Source of the DNA: Bacteroidaceae bacterium
Lineage (GTDB): Bacteria > Bacteroidota > Bacteroidia > Bacteroidales > Bacteroidaceae
Direction of reading: 5' to 3'
DNA: 47,856 bases
Assembly: GCA_017520935.1 (NCBI GenBank)
Contig: JAFXEF010000044.1
Span: forward strand, 1-47,856
The notes beneath the pieces are model-generated. The model was given only the letters and a program-made list of their open reading frames with translations. It was not told the origin of the DNA and did no database searches. Positions 6,932 through 15,993 of this stretch are shown one piece after another. The position numbers were made by a program, and so were the translations under genes. Position 1 is the stretch's first letter, and each line of letters opens with the position of its first letter.

Positions 6932-6967
6932 ACACTCCCCCGACATTCGGGGGAGTGTCTTTTTCTT
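6932..6967 (+). terminator. Rho-independent terminator of the DUF3987-HU-smalltalk operon
   Basis: A perfect 12-bp stem, ACACTCCCCCGA and its complement, with a CAT loop, followed by CTTTTTCTT. It lies 10 bases after the smalltalk stop. Confidence 0.92.
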
Positions 6968-6990
6968 GCCATCTATGCCATCACGGATGA

Positions 6991-7050
6991 CACGGATTCT
7001 ACGGATTTAATTATTATCAGTGAAGATCCGCGTGTTCCGTATAATCCGTG
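6991..7050. repeat. 15-bp inverted repeat around CACGGATT/AATCCGTG
   Basis: 6991-7005 and 7036-7050 are reverse complements at 14 of 15 positions, with a 30-bp loop. Downstream (7071-7105) are short direct repeats of CATCAGCGTG. It fills the spacer between two convergent genes. It looks like a dispersed intergenic element; a back-up terminator role is possible but there is no T-run. Confidence 0.6.
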
Positions 7051-7105
7051 ATCAAAAGAAAAAATCCGCGGTCATCAGCGTGCCATCAGCGTCATCAGCG
7101 TGCCA

Positions 7106-8920
7106 TTATTCCGCCTCCTCCGGCTCGAACAGGCGGTCTATGGTTTTCGACTTGAGCCATGCAGCCTCCTCGGGTGAGAGGTCGGGAGCGAGGGCCTCAT
7201 AGACGCTGCTGTTGAAGCAGTCGATAAACATCTTCTCCTCATCGGTGAGCAGCTCCTCCACGAGCGGGGTGGTGTCGATATAGGTGCAGGTGAGCGTCAT
7301 GAAAGCCAGCCAATCGCCATACTCGTTCTGCTCCTCCTCATAGCACAGCAACATATTCTCGTGGCGTATGCCGTAGTGGCCTTCGCAGTACATGCCGGGC
7401 TCACACGAGGTGATCATGCCGGGCAGCATGGGCTGGTCGTAGAGGTTCTGGCGCAGGTCTTGCGGTCCCTCATGCACGCAGAGCACGTGGCCCACTCCGT
7501 GACCGGTGCCGTGGCCGTAGTTGCGGCAGTACTTCCACAGCGGCATGCGTGCCAGGACATCGAGGTTGGCACCACGTGTGCCACGGGGGAACGAGGCGAG
7601 CGAGAGGGCTATCATGCCTTGCAGCACGCAGGTGTAGTCGGCAGCCTCATCATCGGTGAGCGGGCCCAAAGGTACGGTGCGCGTAATGTCGGTAGAGCCG
7701 TCGAGGTAGTGGGCACCCGAGTCAATCAGGTAGAGGCCGCGCGGCTCCAGCACACTGCACTTCTCCTGTGTGGCCGAGTAGTGAGGCAGGGCAGCATTCT
7801 GGCCATAGGCCGAGATGGGTGCGAAGCTCTCGTCGAGGTATCCCTCCATCTCGCGGCGGAGGCTGATGAGCTTGTCCGAAGCGTCTATCTCGGTGATGCG
7901 CTCGCCACGCTGCATGGCCTGTTCGAGCCAGTAGAAGAAGCGGGTCTGAGCCACGCCATCCTTGTGGTAGGCACGGCGGAATCCGGCTATCTCGGTCTCG
8001 TTCTTGAGAGCCTTTTCGAGCTTCACGGGCGAGGTGGCGTTGACCACGGCCGAGCCATAGTGTTCAACGACCTTCTCGTAGAGGGCATAGTTGAGCATGC
8101 CGCCATCAATATATATAGGTGTGTCGGTGGGCCATGCGGCAATGCTCTGCACCACATCGGCATAGGGTGCCAGCTCCACACCATCGGCAGCGAGGGCAGC
8201 GCGCAGCTCGTCGCCAAACTTGTTCTCGGTGGCGTACAGCACGGCTTTCTGTGCATCGAGCCACAGGTAAGCAATCACCACGGGCGTATGGGCAATGTCG
8301 CGGCTGCGTATGTTGAGCATCCAGGCTATCTCGTCGAGACTGCTCAGGAGAATAGAGCCACAGCCCCTCTCGGCAATGGCCTGGCGCAGCCAAGCGAGCT
8401 TGTCGGCACGCGAGCGGCCGGTATACTCTACGCCGAGTTCAAAGGCAGGAGCATCGGGCAGTGCGGGGCGGTCGGGCCAGAGGGCATCGATGAAGTCGGG
8501 ACGGCTCACCACCTGGATACTTTTCGGTGCAAACAGCGTCTGCATGTGTTCAACCGTAGCGAGGGGCATGCAGAGACCGTCGACACACACCGTAGCGCCC
8601 TCGCCGAGGTGCTGGGCAAGCCATTCGGGGAAGTCTATGGCATCGGGCACGCGCAGCTTGTGCAACTCCATGCCGGTACCTTCGAGCTGGGCCACGGCCT
8701 GTATGAAGTAGCGCGTGTCCGTCCACAGGCCGGCATGGTCGTGGGTGACCACTACGGTACCGTACGAGCCGGTAAATCCTGATACATACTTGCGCGCCTG
8801 CCAGCGCTTGGGCAGGTATTCGCTACTGTGGGGATCGGTTCCTGAGATGACAATGGCATCCCATCCCTCGGCATGCATCATCTGACGCAGCTGGGCTATA
8901 ATTTCTTTCGGGGTCATCAT
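7106..8920 (-). CDS. Xaa-Pro aminopeptidase, M24 family
   Basis: A 604-residue metallopeptidase that removes N-terminal residues before proline, presumably cytosolic. It has the long three-domain form: two creatinase-like N-terminal domains (about 1-310) and the pita-bread catalytic domain (about 315-540), plus a C-terminal tail of about 65 residues. Metal and catalytic motifs are visible: DSGAHYLDGSTDITRT (two Asp ligands), HGTGHGVGH (His), SCEPGMY and RHENM (Glu ligands). The start has two ATG codons in tandem (8920 or 8917). The promoter at 9057-9088 gives a leader of about 130 bases that carries two heptamer arrays. It is convergent with the HU/smalltalk operon. Confidence 0.95.
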   Translation of the reverse strand: MMTPKEIIAQLRQMMHAEGWDAIVISGTDPHSSEYLPKRWQARKYVSGFTGSYGTVVVTHDHAGLWTDTRYFIQAVAQLEGTGMELHKLRVPDAIDFPEWLAQHLGEGATVCVDGLCMPLATVEHMQTLFAPKSIQVVSRPDFIDALWPDRPALPDAPAFELGVEYTGRSRADKLAWLRQAIAERGCGSILLSSLDEIAWMLNIRSRDIAHTPVVIAYLWLDAQKAVLYATENKFGDELRAALAADGVELAPYADVVQSIAAWPTDTPIYIDGGMLNYALYEKVVEHYGSAVVNATSPVKLEKALKNETEIAGFRRAYHKDGVAQTRFFYWLEQAMQRGERITEIDASDKLISLRREMEGYLDESFAPISAYGQNAALPHYSATQEKCSVLEPRGLYLIDSGAHYLDGSTDITRTVPLGPLTDDEAADYTCVLQGMIALSLASFPRGTRGANLDVLARMPLWKYCRNYGHGTGHGVGHVLCVHEGPQDLRQNLYDQPMLPGMITSCEPGMYCEGHYGIRHENMLLCYEEEQNEYGDWLAFMTLTCTYIDTTPLVEELLTDEEKMFIDCFNSSVYEALAPDLSPEEAAWLKSKTIDRLFEPEEAE

Positions 8921-8926
8921 ATTTTT

Positions 8927-8975
8927 GTTTAGTGTTTAGTGTTTAGTGTTTAGTGTTTAGAGTTTAGAGTTTAGA
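8927..8975. repeat. Seven 7-bp units in the aminopeptidase leader
   Basis: Four GTTTAGT units followed by three GTTTAGA units with no interruption. In mRNA sense they read ACTAAAC and TCTAAAC, the same heptamer family as at 5871-5926. They end a few bases before the start codon. Confidence 0.9.
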
Positions 8976-8997
8976 GTCCCCATAACCTGCAACCCGT

Positions 8998-9046
8998 CAA
9001 TCACTCATCGTTTATCGTTAATCGTCAATCGTTCGTCGTTAATCCT
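8998..9046. repeat. Seven degenerate ATCGT heptamers
   Basis: Seven units of 7 bp with consensus NNATCGT (variants end CAC, CGT or CCT). They lie in the same leader as the GTTTAGT array but differ wholly in sequence from it. Confidence 0.75.
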
Positions 9047-9056
9047 TTCCAAGCAA

Positions 9057-9088
9057 CAAATATAGGCTTTTTTCACGGCACAGGCAAT
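9057..9088 (-). promoter_or_regulatory. Promoter of the aminopeptidase gene
   Basis: On the minus strand TATATTTG (9064-9057), with ATTG (9088-9085) 20 bp upstream. The -7 box is exact; the -33 box has three of four bases. Confidence 0.7.
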
Positions 9089-9163
9089 ATTCTTGTCAAA
9101 AAATCGTCATCCTAAGGCAAGGATATGAAATATATGTACTACATTTGCCGTATGTTAAAGAAT

Positions 9164-10189
9164 ATGAAATCACTCGCCGTGCTGCTCGTATCGCTCTGCA
9201 GCCTCGGCACTATGGCTCAGGAGACAGAGGAGAAGCAGGAGAAGCCCGACCTCATGTTTGAGATCTACGACCAGAGCTTCTTCGACAACCGCGAGGTGCG
9301 CACTCCCTATCAGCGCTCGCAGACCCTCTTCGGCTCCATGCTCAGTGTGGAGGGCGGCGTGCAGTTCGGTGCCCACACCATCATGGCGGGCGTGCATGGC
9401 ATCAAGGACTTCGGAGCGGGCGGACTGACGATGGAAGACATCACCTTCTACTACAGCTACGAGGAGGGACACTTCGCGGGTGCCTTCGGCTCGTTCCCCC
9501 GCCGCCTGCTGCGTCGCGAGCTGCCCGACATCTTCGTCTACGACTCCATACGCTACTACACCCCCACCCTACACGGTGCACTGCTGCAATATACCGCCAG
9601 CCACGGCTATGCCGAGGTGTACTGCAACTGGCTCAACAAGCAGGGCACAGGCGAGCGCGAGATATTCGAGATTGTCAGCGACGGACGCTTCGGCCACAAG
9701 GGCTACTATGTGGGATGGAACGCACAGCTGATGCACTTCTCGGTGCCCCGCCCCGCCAACGGACTCAAGGTATACGACAAGCTGATGCTGAACCCTCACG
9801 TGGGATTCGAGAAGAGCAGCCCCGGCTGGATCGACGCTTTCGCCATAGAGGCAGGCCTGATGCTCTCGCTCAACCGCGACCGCACCGACATGCAGTGGCA
9901 CTCGCCCATGGGATTCCTCGGCGACGTGAGGCTGCGCAAGTGGCGCTTCGAGGTGCGCGACCGCCTGTATGCCGGAAACCGGCAGTTTACCCACTACGAC
10001 ACCTACGGCGCACAGCTACACCGCGGCGACCCCTACTACCGCAGCAGCCTCTACAACCGCACCGACATCTGTTTCTACCTGCTCAACCGCAAGGGCGTAC
10101 AGTGCTATGCCGCCGCCTCGCTCCACTACACCGAGGGCGCACTCGACAACTCGCAGCAGGTCATCCTGCGCATATACCCGAAATTTTAG
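9164..10189 (+). CDS. Putative outer-membrane beta-barrel protein, family not recognised
   Basis: A 341-residue exported protein beginning with a signal peptide (MKSLAVLLVSLCSLGTMAQ-ET). In-frame ATGs exist at 9125 and 9152, but a -7-like TACATTTG at 9140-9147 overlaps that region, so 9164 is chosen. The mature part is rich in aromatic residues with alternating short strands (GAHTIMAGVHGIKDFG, AGAFGSFPRRLL, RFEVRDRLYAG) and ends in Phe, as outer-membrane barrels do. The gene is 22 bases upstream of the BNR/T9SS protein on the same strand, so the two may form an operon for handling an extracellular substrate. Function is otherwise unknown. Confidence 0.65.
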   Translation: MKSLAVLLVSLCSLGTMAQETEEKQEKPDLMFEIYDQSFFDNREVRTPYQRSQTLFGSMLSVEGGVQFGAHTIMAGVHGIKDFGAGGLTMEDITFYYSYEEGHFAGAFGSFPRRLLRRELPDIFVYDSIRYYTPTLHGALLQYTASHGYAEVYCNWLNKQGTGEREIFEIVSDGRFGHKGYYVGWNAQLMHFSVPRPANGLKVYDKLMLNPHVGFEKSSPGWIDAFAIEAGLMLSLNRDRTDMQWHSPMGFLGDVRLRKWRFEVRDRLYAGNRQFTHYDTYGAQLHRGDPYYRSSLYNRTDICFYLLNRKGVQCYAAASLHYTEGALDNSQQVILRIYPKF

Positions 10190-10211
10190 TATCACACAAA
10201 ACACAATCGAC

Positions 10212-13200
10212 ATGAAGACAAAGATGATTGCAGCAAGTTGCCTCATGTGCCTTGCCCTTAACATGACAGCACAGCAAGCCGAGACATTCTCGGGCAGCGT
10301 AGTGGCCGACGAAGGTGCCTGGTGCTGGTTTGCCGACCCACGCGCCATACACTACAAGAGCGCCGACGGAGCCATTGACGCCGCATACATCGGATACATC
10401 GACGTGCATGGAGCCATCAAGGCTTCGCAGGTGGACTTCAAGGCCAATGCCGAGGGAGTGCAGCAGGATGTGCTCGTGAGATCGCGTTTCCAACCCGACG
10501 ATCACAACAACCCCACCTTCCTCGTATTGCCCGACGAGAGAGTGATGATCTTCTACGCCCGCCATACCGATGAGCCCCGGTTCTACTACCGCATATCGAC
10601 CAAGAAGGGCGACATCACAGCCTTGGGCGAAGAGCACGAGATAAAGGTGGCAAACAACACCACCTACCCCTCGCCATTCATCCTGAGCGACGACCCCGAG
10701 CACATATACCTCTGCTGGAGAGGCATCAACTGGCACCCCACCATAGCCAAACTGTCGATGCCCGACGAGAACGACAAGGTAAGCATCGAATGGGGACCCT
10801 ACCAGATGGTGCAGAGCACAGGAGCACGCCCCTATGCCAAGTATCACAGCAACGGCAAGGACAAGATATACATGGCCTACACCACCGGCCACCCCGACAA
10901 CGAATGGCCCAACTGGCTATACTTCAACACCATCAACATCAATGCGCAGCAGAGTGAAGACGGCACGGTGACTACCAACCCACAGCTGGCCGACCTCAAA
11001 GGCAAGGTGCTATCCACCATCTCAAACGGAGCATTCAAGGTAAGCAAGACCGACAGCTACAAGGCGAGCTATCCCGGCACCATACTCGACGCTCCCAGCA
11101 ACTACCGCGACTGGGTGTGGCAGATTGCCCTCGACAAGGACGACCACCCCGTAGTGGCCATGGTGCGCATATCGAACGACAAGAACAGCCACCAGTACTA
11201 CTATGCCCGCTGGAACGGGACAAGCTGGCGACTCACCGACTTGGTCAACGGAGGCGGACGTTTCCACCCGTCGAACACCGAGTACTGCTACAGCGGCGGT
11301 ATGGCGCTCGACGAGGCCAACATCAACGACATATACCTCTCGGTACCCACAACCAGCGCCGCCACAGGCACCAAGGTATACGAGATATGGAAATACACCG
11401 TTGACGATAGCGGCAAGGTGACTGCCAAGGAGCAGGTGACCAAGAACTCGGAGAAGAACAATGTGCGTCCCTTTGTGCTGCCCGGCTCGGCCGACTCAAA
11501 ACTGCGCCTATGCTGGATGCACGGCGACTATTACTACTGGCTCGTGCGCACAGGTTATCCGCAGGGATACCCCACAGGCATCAACACCGACTACCAACTG
11601 CCCGAGCCCACGCTGCAGGATGTAGTTCCCGCTTTTGAGAAGGTATGGAACATGCCCATCGCAAGCAACGAGAAAGTAGCCATAGAGGCCGAGGGAGACG
11701 AGCGATTCACCCTCATGCTAAACTGGAGCATCGACCACAGCCACTATGGCGGTACCCTGATGACCATGGGCAATATGGAGTATGCATTGGATGCTGCCAC
11801 CATGAAGCCCTACGTCAAGATAGGCGAACACACCTACTGGAGCCAGAGCATACTGGGCACTTCCGATGCCTGGGCCACACAAAGCTCGGGCACCGACGGC
11901 AAGTGGTACCTCACCAAGCTGGACACCTGGAACGCCACTTTCACCTACGACGGCAAGGTGCTGACGGTTTACCGCGAGGGGTGGATAGACCAGAAGATCG
12001 AGGTCGAGGGGCTCAAGCTCAAAGACATCACCGTGGGCGGATATGCCGGCACACTGGTATCGGCAAAGGTATACCAACACACCCTGCAGCAGGCCGACGT
12101 GAAGGCAGCCATCAATGCCAGTCTGCTCGAAGCCGTGACACTCCCCGAAACCACCTGTACCGATCTCGTGCTGGCCTCATCGGCAGGCGGCAAAAGGCTC
12201 ACGTGGACATCGGACAAGCCCGAAGTGATAACCCCTACCGGCGTACTCTACTTCCCCGAAGAGGAGACCGTGGTGACGATGACCGTATCCTTAGGAGAGC
12301 TGCGCAAGGAGTTCAGCGTGAAGGTATACCCCCGAGACATCAGCCGCAACCTCCTGCTCTCCCTCGCCTTCGACGGCAGCGATGAGGGACTCAGCATCCT
12401 GGGGAAAGCCAAGGCCGAGGGCGTGCTCGACCTGTCGGCAAACACAGCAGCGGGCTTCTCCACCAACGGCTATGCCATCCTGCGCGAAGGCATCCTCGAC
12501 GGTCTGCGCAGCTACACCGTACTGCTCACCATGAAAGCCGATGCGCTGAGCAAGGCACCACGCCTCTACGATTTCGGTTCATCATCAGGCAACAGCCTCT
12601 TCCTACGCGCCAATCCGCTCTCGGCAGGCATCAAGTACAATGGAGGCACCACCACAATGGTCAATGCCGCCACCACACTCGACACAGGCAAGGAGTACAA
12701 GCTGGCCGTGACCTTCGATGCAGCCACCAAGACCACCACCATCTATATCGACGGAACGGAGGATGCTAACGGCACAGCCAACCAAAACGAACCCTACATG
12801 CTGGCACAGGTAGCGCCCGACACGCGCAACTACATAGGCCGCACCCAATGGTGGGACTCCAACTACGCCAGCGACAACGTGGACTTCGACGGCACCATCG
12901 ATGACCTGCGCCTCTACAACACCGCCCTCACCCGTGAGGAGATATGCGATCTACAAGGTATCGAGTACAAGGAGAAGGACTACCCCACGGCACTCGTAAA
13001 CGGCGACTTTGAGGGCACCTACAGCGTGATGCAAGGCTCAGGTGTGAGCAGCGACCGCGCCATATACATCCCCGAAGGATGGACGGTAGACTATGCCAAT
13101 GCCAACAATAACGACCTCACCGCCCTGCAGAGCGGCGACCTCTACTTCGCCAACTTCTTCGCATCGCGCCCCAAACCCGCGGGCGGCGGCAGCCGTACCT

Positions 13201-13679
13201 ATTGGGTGCGCCAAAACTGGGGAGCATCTACCATCACCCTCTCCCAAGAGATGCGCCTGCCCGAGGGGGACTATCACCTGACGGCCGACGTATGGAAATC
13301 GGGACTCGGCGGCAACGGCATCGTATTTGTCAAGATAGGCGGCAGCGCCCCCACCGAGCTCACCCCCAGCGAGAACAAAGAGACCTGGCAACAGGTAAGC
13401 TATGATTTCCAAAGCGACGGTCAAGCAGTCACCACCATCGGCTTCAGTGCCATACACTCCAGCAACGGTTCGGAGAAGATTCTGGGATTCGACAACATCG
13501 CATTGGCCTACACACCACAAACAGGCATCAGCCACACCGCGATACAAGGAAGCAACCTGGTAGACGTATACTCCATCGACGGCCGCCTCCTGAAGAGACA
13601 GGTTCCTAAAACAAAAGCCACTGCAAACCTCGCCCCCGGCCTATATATCATAGGTAAGGAAAAGGTTGCAGTGGAATAA
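10212..13679 (+). CDS. Secreted BNR-4 / LamG multidomain protein with type IX sorting domain
   Basis: A 1155-residue secreted protein, probably a carbohydrate-active enzyme or binder. Signal peptide 1-21 (MKTKMIAASCLMCLALNMTAQ). About 22-460 is a BNR_4-type beta-propeller (WCWFADPRAIHY, DDHNNPTFLVLPDERVMIFY, AYTTGHPDNEWPNW, FHPSNTEYCYSGG). About 475-635 resembles a concanavalin-like fold. About 640-715 is a bacterial Ig-like domain (WTSDKPEVITPTG). About 718-920 is a LamG-like jelly roll (NLLLSLAFDGSDEG to DGTIDDLRLYNTALT). About 925-1100 is a CBM-like domain (NGDFEGTYSV to GFDNIALAY). The last 50 residues (VDVYSIDGRLLKRQ... LAPGLYIIG) are a T9SS type A sorting domain. BNR_4 proteins include polysaccharide lyases, so sialidase activity should not be assumed. 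The frame is open upstream to 9969, but the start is the signal peptide ATG. Confidence 0.85.
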   Translation: MKTKMIAASCLMCLALNMTAQQAETFSGSVVADEGAWCWFADPRAIHYKSADGAIDAAYIGYIDVHGAIKASQVDFKANAEGVQQDVLVRSRFQPDDHNNPTFLVLPDERVMIFYARHTDEPRFYYRISTKKGDITALGEEHEIKVANNTTYPSPFILSDDPEHIYLCWRGINWHPTIAKLSMPDENDKVSIEWGPYQMVQSTGARPYAKYHSNGKDKIYMAYTTGHPDNEWPNWLYFNTININAQQSEDGTVTTNPQLADLKGKVLSTISNGAFKVSKTDSYKASYPGTILDAPSNYRDWVWQIALDKDDHPVVAMVRISNDKNSHQYYYARWNGTSWRLTDLVNGGGRFHPSNTEYCYSGGMALDEANINDIYLSVPTTSAATGTKVYEIWKYTVDDSGKVTAKEQVTKNSEKNNVRPFVLPGSADSKLRLCWMHGDYYYWLVRTGYPQGYPTGINTDYQLPEPTLQDVVPAFEKVWNMPIASNEKVAIEAEGDERFTLMLNWSIDHSHYGGTLMTMGNMEYALDAATMKPYVKIGEHTYWSQSILGTSDAWATQSSGTDGKWYLTKLDTWNATFTYDGKVLTVYREGWIDQKIEVEGLKLKDITVGGYAGTLVSAKVYQHTLQQADVKAAINASLLEAVTLPETTCTDLVLASSAGGKRLTWTSDKPEVITPTGVLYFPEEETVVTMTVSLGELRKEFSVKVYPRDISRNLLLSLAFDGSDEGLSILGKAKAEGVLDLSANTAAGFSTNGYAILREGILDGLRSYTVLLTMKADALSKAPRLYDFGSSSGNSLFLRANPLSAGIKYNGGTTTMVNAATTLDTGKEYKLAVTFDAATKTTTIYIDGTEDANGTANQNEPYMLAQVAPDTRNYIGRTQWWDSNYASDNVDFDGTIDDLRLYNTALTREEICDLQGIEYKEKDYPTALVNGDFEGTYSVMQGSGVSSDRAIYIPEGWTVDYANANNNDLTALQSGDLYFANFFASRPKPAGGGSRTYWVRQNWGASTITLSQEMRLPEGDYHLTADVWKSGLGGNGIVFVKIGGSAPTELTPSENKETWQQVSYDFQSDGQAVTTIGFSAIHSSNGSEKILGFDNIALAYTPQTGISHTAIQGSNLVDVYSIDGRLLKRQVPKTKATANLAPGLYIIGKEKVAVE

Positions 13680-13705
13680 TGTAACTATCCACGAGCCAGA
13701 GCACC

Positions 13706-14557
13706 CTATCGGTTGCTCTCAAAAGCCTTATATTCACCCAATATGGTTATCTCCTTGGTGAGCGGACGCACGGCATCGATACTCTGTCGGAAACGGGTGT
13801 AATTGTTGAACGTCACATCCACGTAGAACATATACTCCCACTCGCGTCCGATGATGGGAAGCGACTGAATCTTGGTCAGATTGATACGATAGAAAGTGAA
13901 GATAGACAATATCGCCGACAAGCTACCCTCCTCATGTGGCAGCGAGAACACGATATTGGCCTTGTCGGCCTGGCGACTTACCGACTCCACGCACAAGTCA
14001 TCGGTGCGCCAGCGGTTGGCCACTACCAGAAAGCGGGTAAAGTTGTGTTTGTTGGTCTCGATATTCTCCTGCAAAATGCGCATACCATAAAGATTGGCCG
14101 CATGAACCGAACAGATAGCGGCATGTCCTCGCAGTTGCTTCTCCATAATCTCCTTGGCACTGAGAGCCGTATCTTCGGCTTGCACTGCCTTCAGTTCGGG
14201 ATGACGCTGCAAGAAAGCCTCGCACTGTGCCAATGCCACGGGGTGTGAGTGCACCTCATGAAGGTCGGCCCAGTCCTCATCGGGCAAGCAGCAAATACAA
14301 TGGGCAATACGCAACTTCTGTTCGCCTACAATCACTACCCCACTCTCGCGAAGCAACTCATAGTTGTGGAGCAAGCTACCAGCAATCGTGTTCTCGATAG
14401 CCACCAATGCCACAACATCGCTGTCGGCAGCCATCGCCTCGAACACCTCACCAAAAGTCTCGCAACAAATCAGTTCGGTATCTTCATCCTTGAAGAAGAG
14501 CCTTGTAGCAATATCGTGGTACGACCCTTCAAATCCTTGTATCGCAACTTTTTTCAT
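13706..14557 (-). CDS. pheA: Prephenate dehydratase with ACT domain
   Basis: A 283-residue cytosolic enzyme converting prephenate to phenylpyruvate in phenylalanine synthesis. The catalytic PDT domain spans about 1-185: it starts KKVAIQGFEGSYHD, has VALVAIENTIAGSL, and contains the conserved TRF motif in KHNFTRFLVV. The ACT regulatory domain (about 200-280, NIVFSLPHEEGSLSAILSIF and KIQSLPI) is expected to bind phenylalanine for feedback control. No chorismate mutase domain is fused. The gene is single here, with its own promoter at 14615-14644, and is convergent with the BNR/T9SS gene. Confidence 0.93.
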   Translation of the reverse strand: MKKVAIQGFEGSYHDIATRLFFKDEDTELICCETFGEVFEAMAADSDVVALVAIENTIAGSLLHNYELLRESGVVIVGEQKLRIAHCICCLPDEDWADLHEVHSHPVALAQCEAFLQRHPELKAVQAEDTALSAKEIMEKQLRGHAAICSVHAANLYGMRILQENIETNKHNFTRFLVVANRWRTDDLCVESVSRQADKANIVFSLPHEEGSLSAILSIFTFYRINLTKIQSLPIIGREWEYMFYVDVTFNNYTRFRQSIDAVRPLTKEITILGEYKAFESNR

Positions 14558-14614
14558 ATCATTCCATTTCTTCTTTTGGGCAAGCCAGTCCTGGCTCTAC
14601 AAGCTATGCGCATG

Positions 14615-14644
14615 CAAAGGTAACCGATATTCGCCAATAAGCAA
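14615..14644 (-). promoter_or_regulatory. Promoter of pheA
   Basis: On the minus strand TACCTTTG (14622-14615), with CTTG about 19 bp upstream. It gives a leader of about 50 bases. Confidence 0.75.
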
Positions 14645-14676
14645 GCAGTGAACCTGTTTTTTATTTCATTGCTTCA

Positions 14677-15867
14677 TCACAAAGTGAGTTCCTCATGACC
14701 GCTGAAGTCGATACCCATAGGCGACTGGAAGACACGGAGGCCGAAGGTAGGCATCACGGCAAACACATGTTCGAAAATCTCGCTCTGCAGGTGCTCGTAG
14801 GGTATCCAGTCGGTACCATCGGAGAAGAAATAGAGTTCCAAGGGAAGACCTTGTGCTGTGGGCTGTAGCTGGCGCACCATAATGGTCATCCCGCTGTTGA
14901 CACGCGGATGGTGGCGAAGATAATCCTCCAAGTAGTTGCGGAAGACGTGGAGGTTGACCACGAACTTGTCTTCACGCTCAACGCCTTCGAGCCATCCACG
15001 ACGTTCAAAGTCGGCCATCTGCTCCTCACTACAGAATGAGATGGAGCGCATATCAATATATACGGATCGCTTGACACGACGGCCGCCGCTCTCCTTCATG
15101 CCGCGCCAGTTCTGAAACGAGTCGCTCACAAGGACATAGGGCGGTATGGTGGTGATGGTCTTGTCCCAGTTGCGCACCTTGACGGTGGTGAGCGTCACCT
15201 CCTCTACATCGCCGTCGGCTCCATACTTGGGCATGGAAATCCAGTCGCCCGGACGCAGCATGTCGTTGGCCGAGAGCTGCACGCCTGCCACGAGTCCCAT
15301 GATGGTGTCCTTGAACACAAGCATGAGCACAGCAGCCGAGGCACCTAAGGCGGTTAGTATGTAGCCGGGATTCTTGTCTATGAGGATACTGACCACGATG
15401 ATGAGAGCCACACAGATGACTACAATCTTGAGCATCTGATAGATACCCTTGATGGGGTGATTCTTGAGACGATCCTGATGGCTGGAGAGGTCGTACAGAG
15501 CCGAAAGGAAAGTACACAGCAACTTGGCTATGATGGCAATGAGGTAGATGAGATTGACCTTGAGCAGCAGCTCGAGTGTGGGGTGGCCGTGCGAGAAAGC
15601 AAAGGGCATGAGCACGGCAATGAGGATGGGAGGCACCAGTCGGCTGACATCCTTGAGGAGGGTGTCGTTGAGCAGGATATCATCCCAAGCAACGCGAGTG
15701 GCGCGGATGAGTTTCTTCACCAAGGGGAGGACGAGACGACGGCACACGACATCGGCAACAAACACAACGAGGGCTATGGCGGCCAAAGCGATGAGCCAGT
15801 AGAGCCACGTGCGGCTATCGGTAGTAATGCCTAAGGGAGAGAACCAGCGGAGAAGAGTAGGATTCAT
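14677..15867 (-). CDS. MscS-family mechanosensitive ion channel
   Basis: A 396-residue inner-membrane protein with about four to five transmembrane helices (about 20-45, 70-95, 98-120, 140-165 and the pore helix) and a C-terminal cytoplasmic domain. The MscS signature is clear: ALGASAAVLMLVFKDTIMGLVAGVQLSANDMLRPGDWI around 170-210, followed by the beta domain GDVEEVTLTTVKVRNWDKTITTIPPYVLVS. This is the YbdG-like type with a longer cytoplasmic part rather than the 286-residue MscS type. It presumably opens on hypo-osmotic shock. It lies 119 bases downstream of the pheA start on the same strand. Confidence 0.92.
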   Translation of the reverse strand: MNPTLLRWFSPLGITTDSRTWLYWLIALAAIALVVFVADVVCRRLVLPLVKKLIRATRVAWDDILLNDTLLKDVSRLVPPILIAVLMPFAFSHGHPTLELLLKVNLIYLIAIIAKLLCTFLSALYDLSSHQDRLKNHPIKGIYQMLKIVVICVALIIVVSILIDKNPGYILTALGASAAVLMLVFKDTIMGLVAGVQLSANDMLRPGDWISMPKYGADGDVEEVTLTTVKVRNWDKTITTIPPYVLVSDSFQNWRGMKESGGRRVKRSVYIDMRSISFCSEEQMADFERRGWLEGVEREDKFVVNLHVFRNYLEDYLRHHPRVNSGMTIMVRQLQPTAQGLPLELYFFSDGTDWIPYEHLQSEIFEHVFAVMPTFGLRVFQSPMGIDFSGHEELTL

Positions 15868-15930
15868 TTGAGTGAAAATAGAAATTTGAGAGTTGTCTTT
15901 ACTTATTCAGAATTTAGAGAATGAAAAAAC

Positions 15931-15987
15931 GAAAGATGAAAATCACCTTTGGATGGCAACTTTCATCTTTCATCTTTCACCTTTCAG
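15931..15987. repeat. 11-bp inverted repeat and four CTTTCAN heptamers
   Basis: GAAAGATGAAA (15931-15941) pairs with 15961-15971. The right arm is the first part of four heptamers CTTTCAT, CTTTCAT, CTTTCAC, CTTTCAG (15960-15987). It lies just after the dnaK stop and before the MscS gene, so it could act in dnaK transcript termination or stability. Confidence 0.75.
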
Positions 15988-15993
15988 TTTGTG

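Noticed and set aside
7361..8782. 473-codon plus-strand ORF
   Set aside because: It lies wholly opposite the aminopeptidase gene; its composition is that of an antisense frame and it has no family features.
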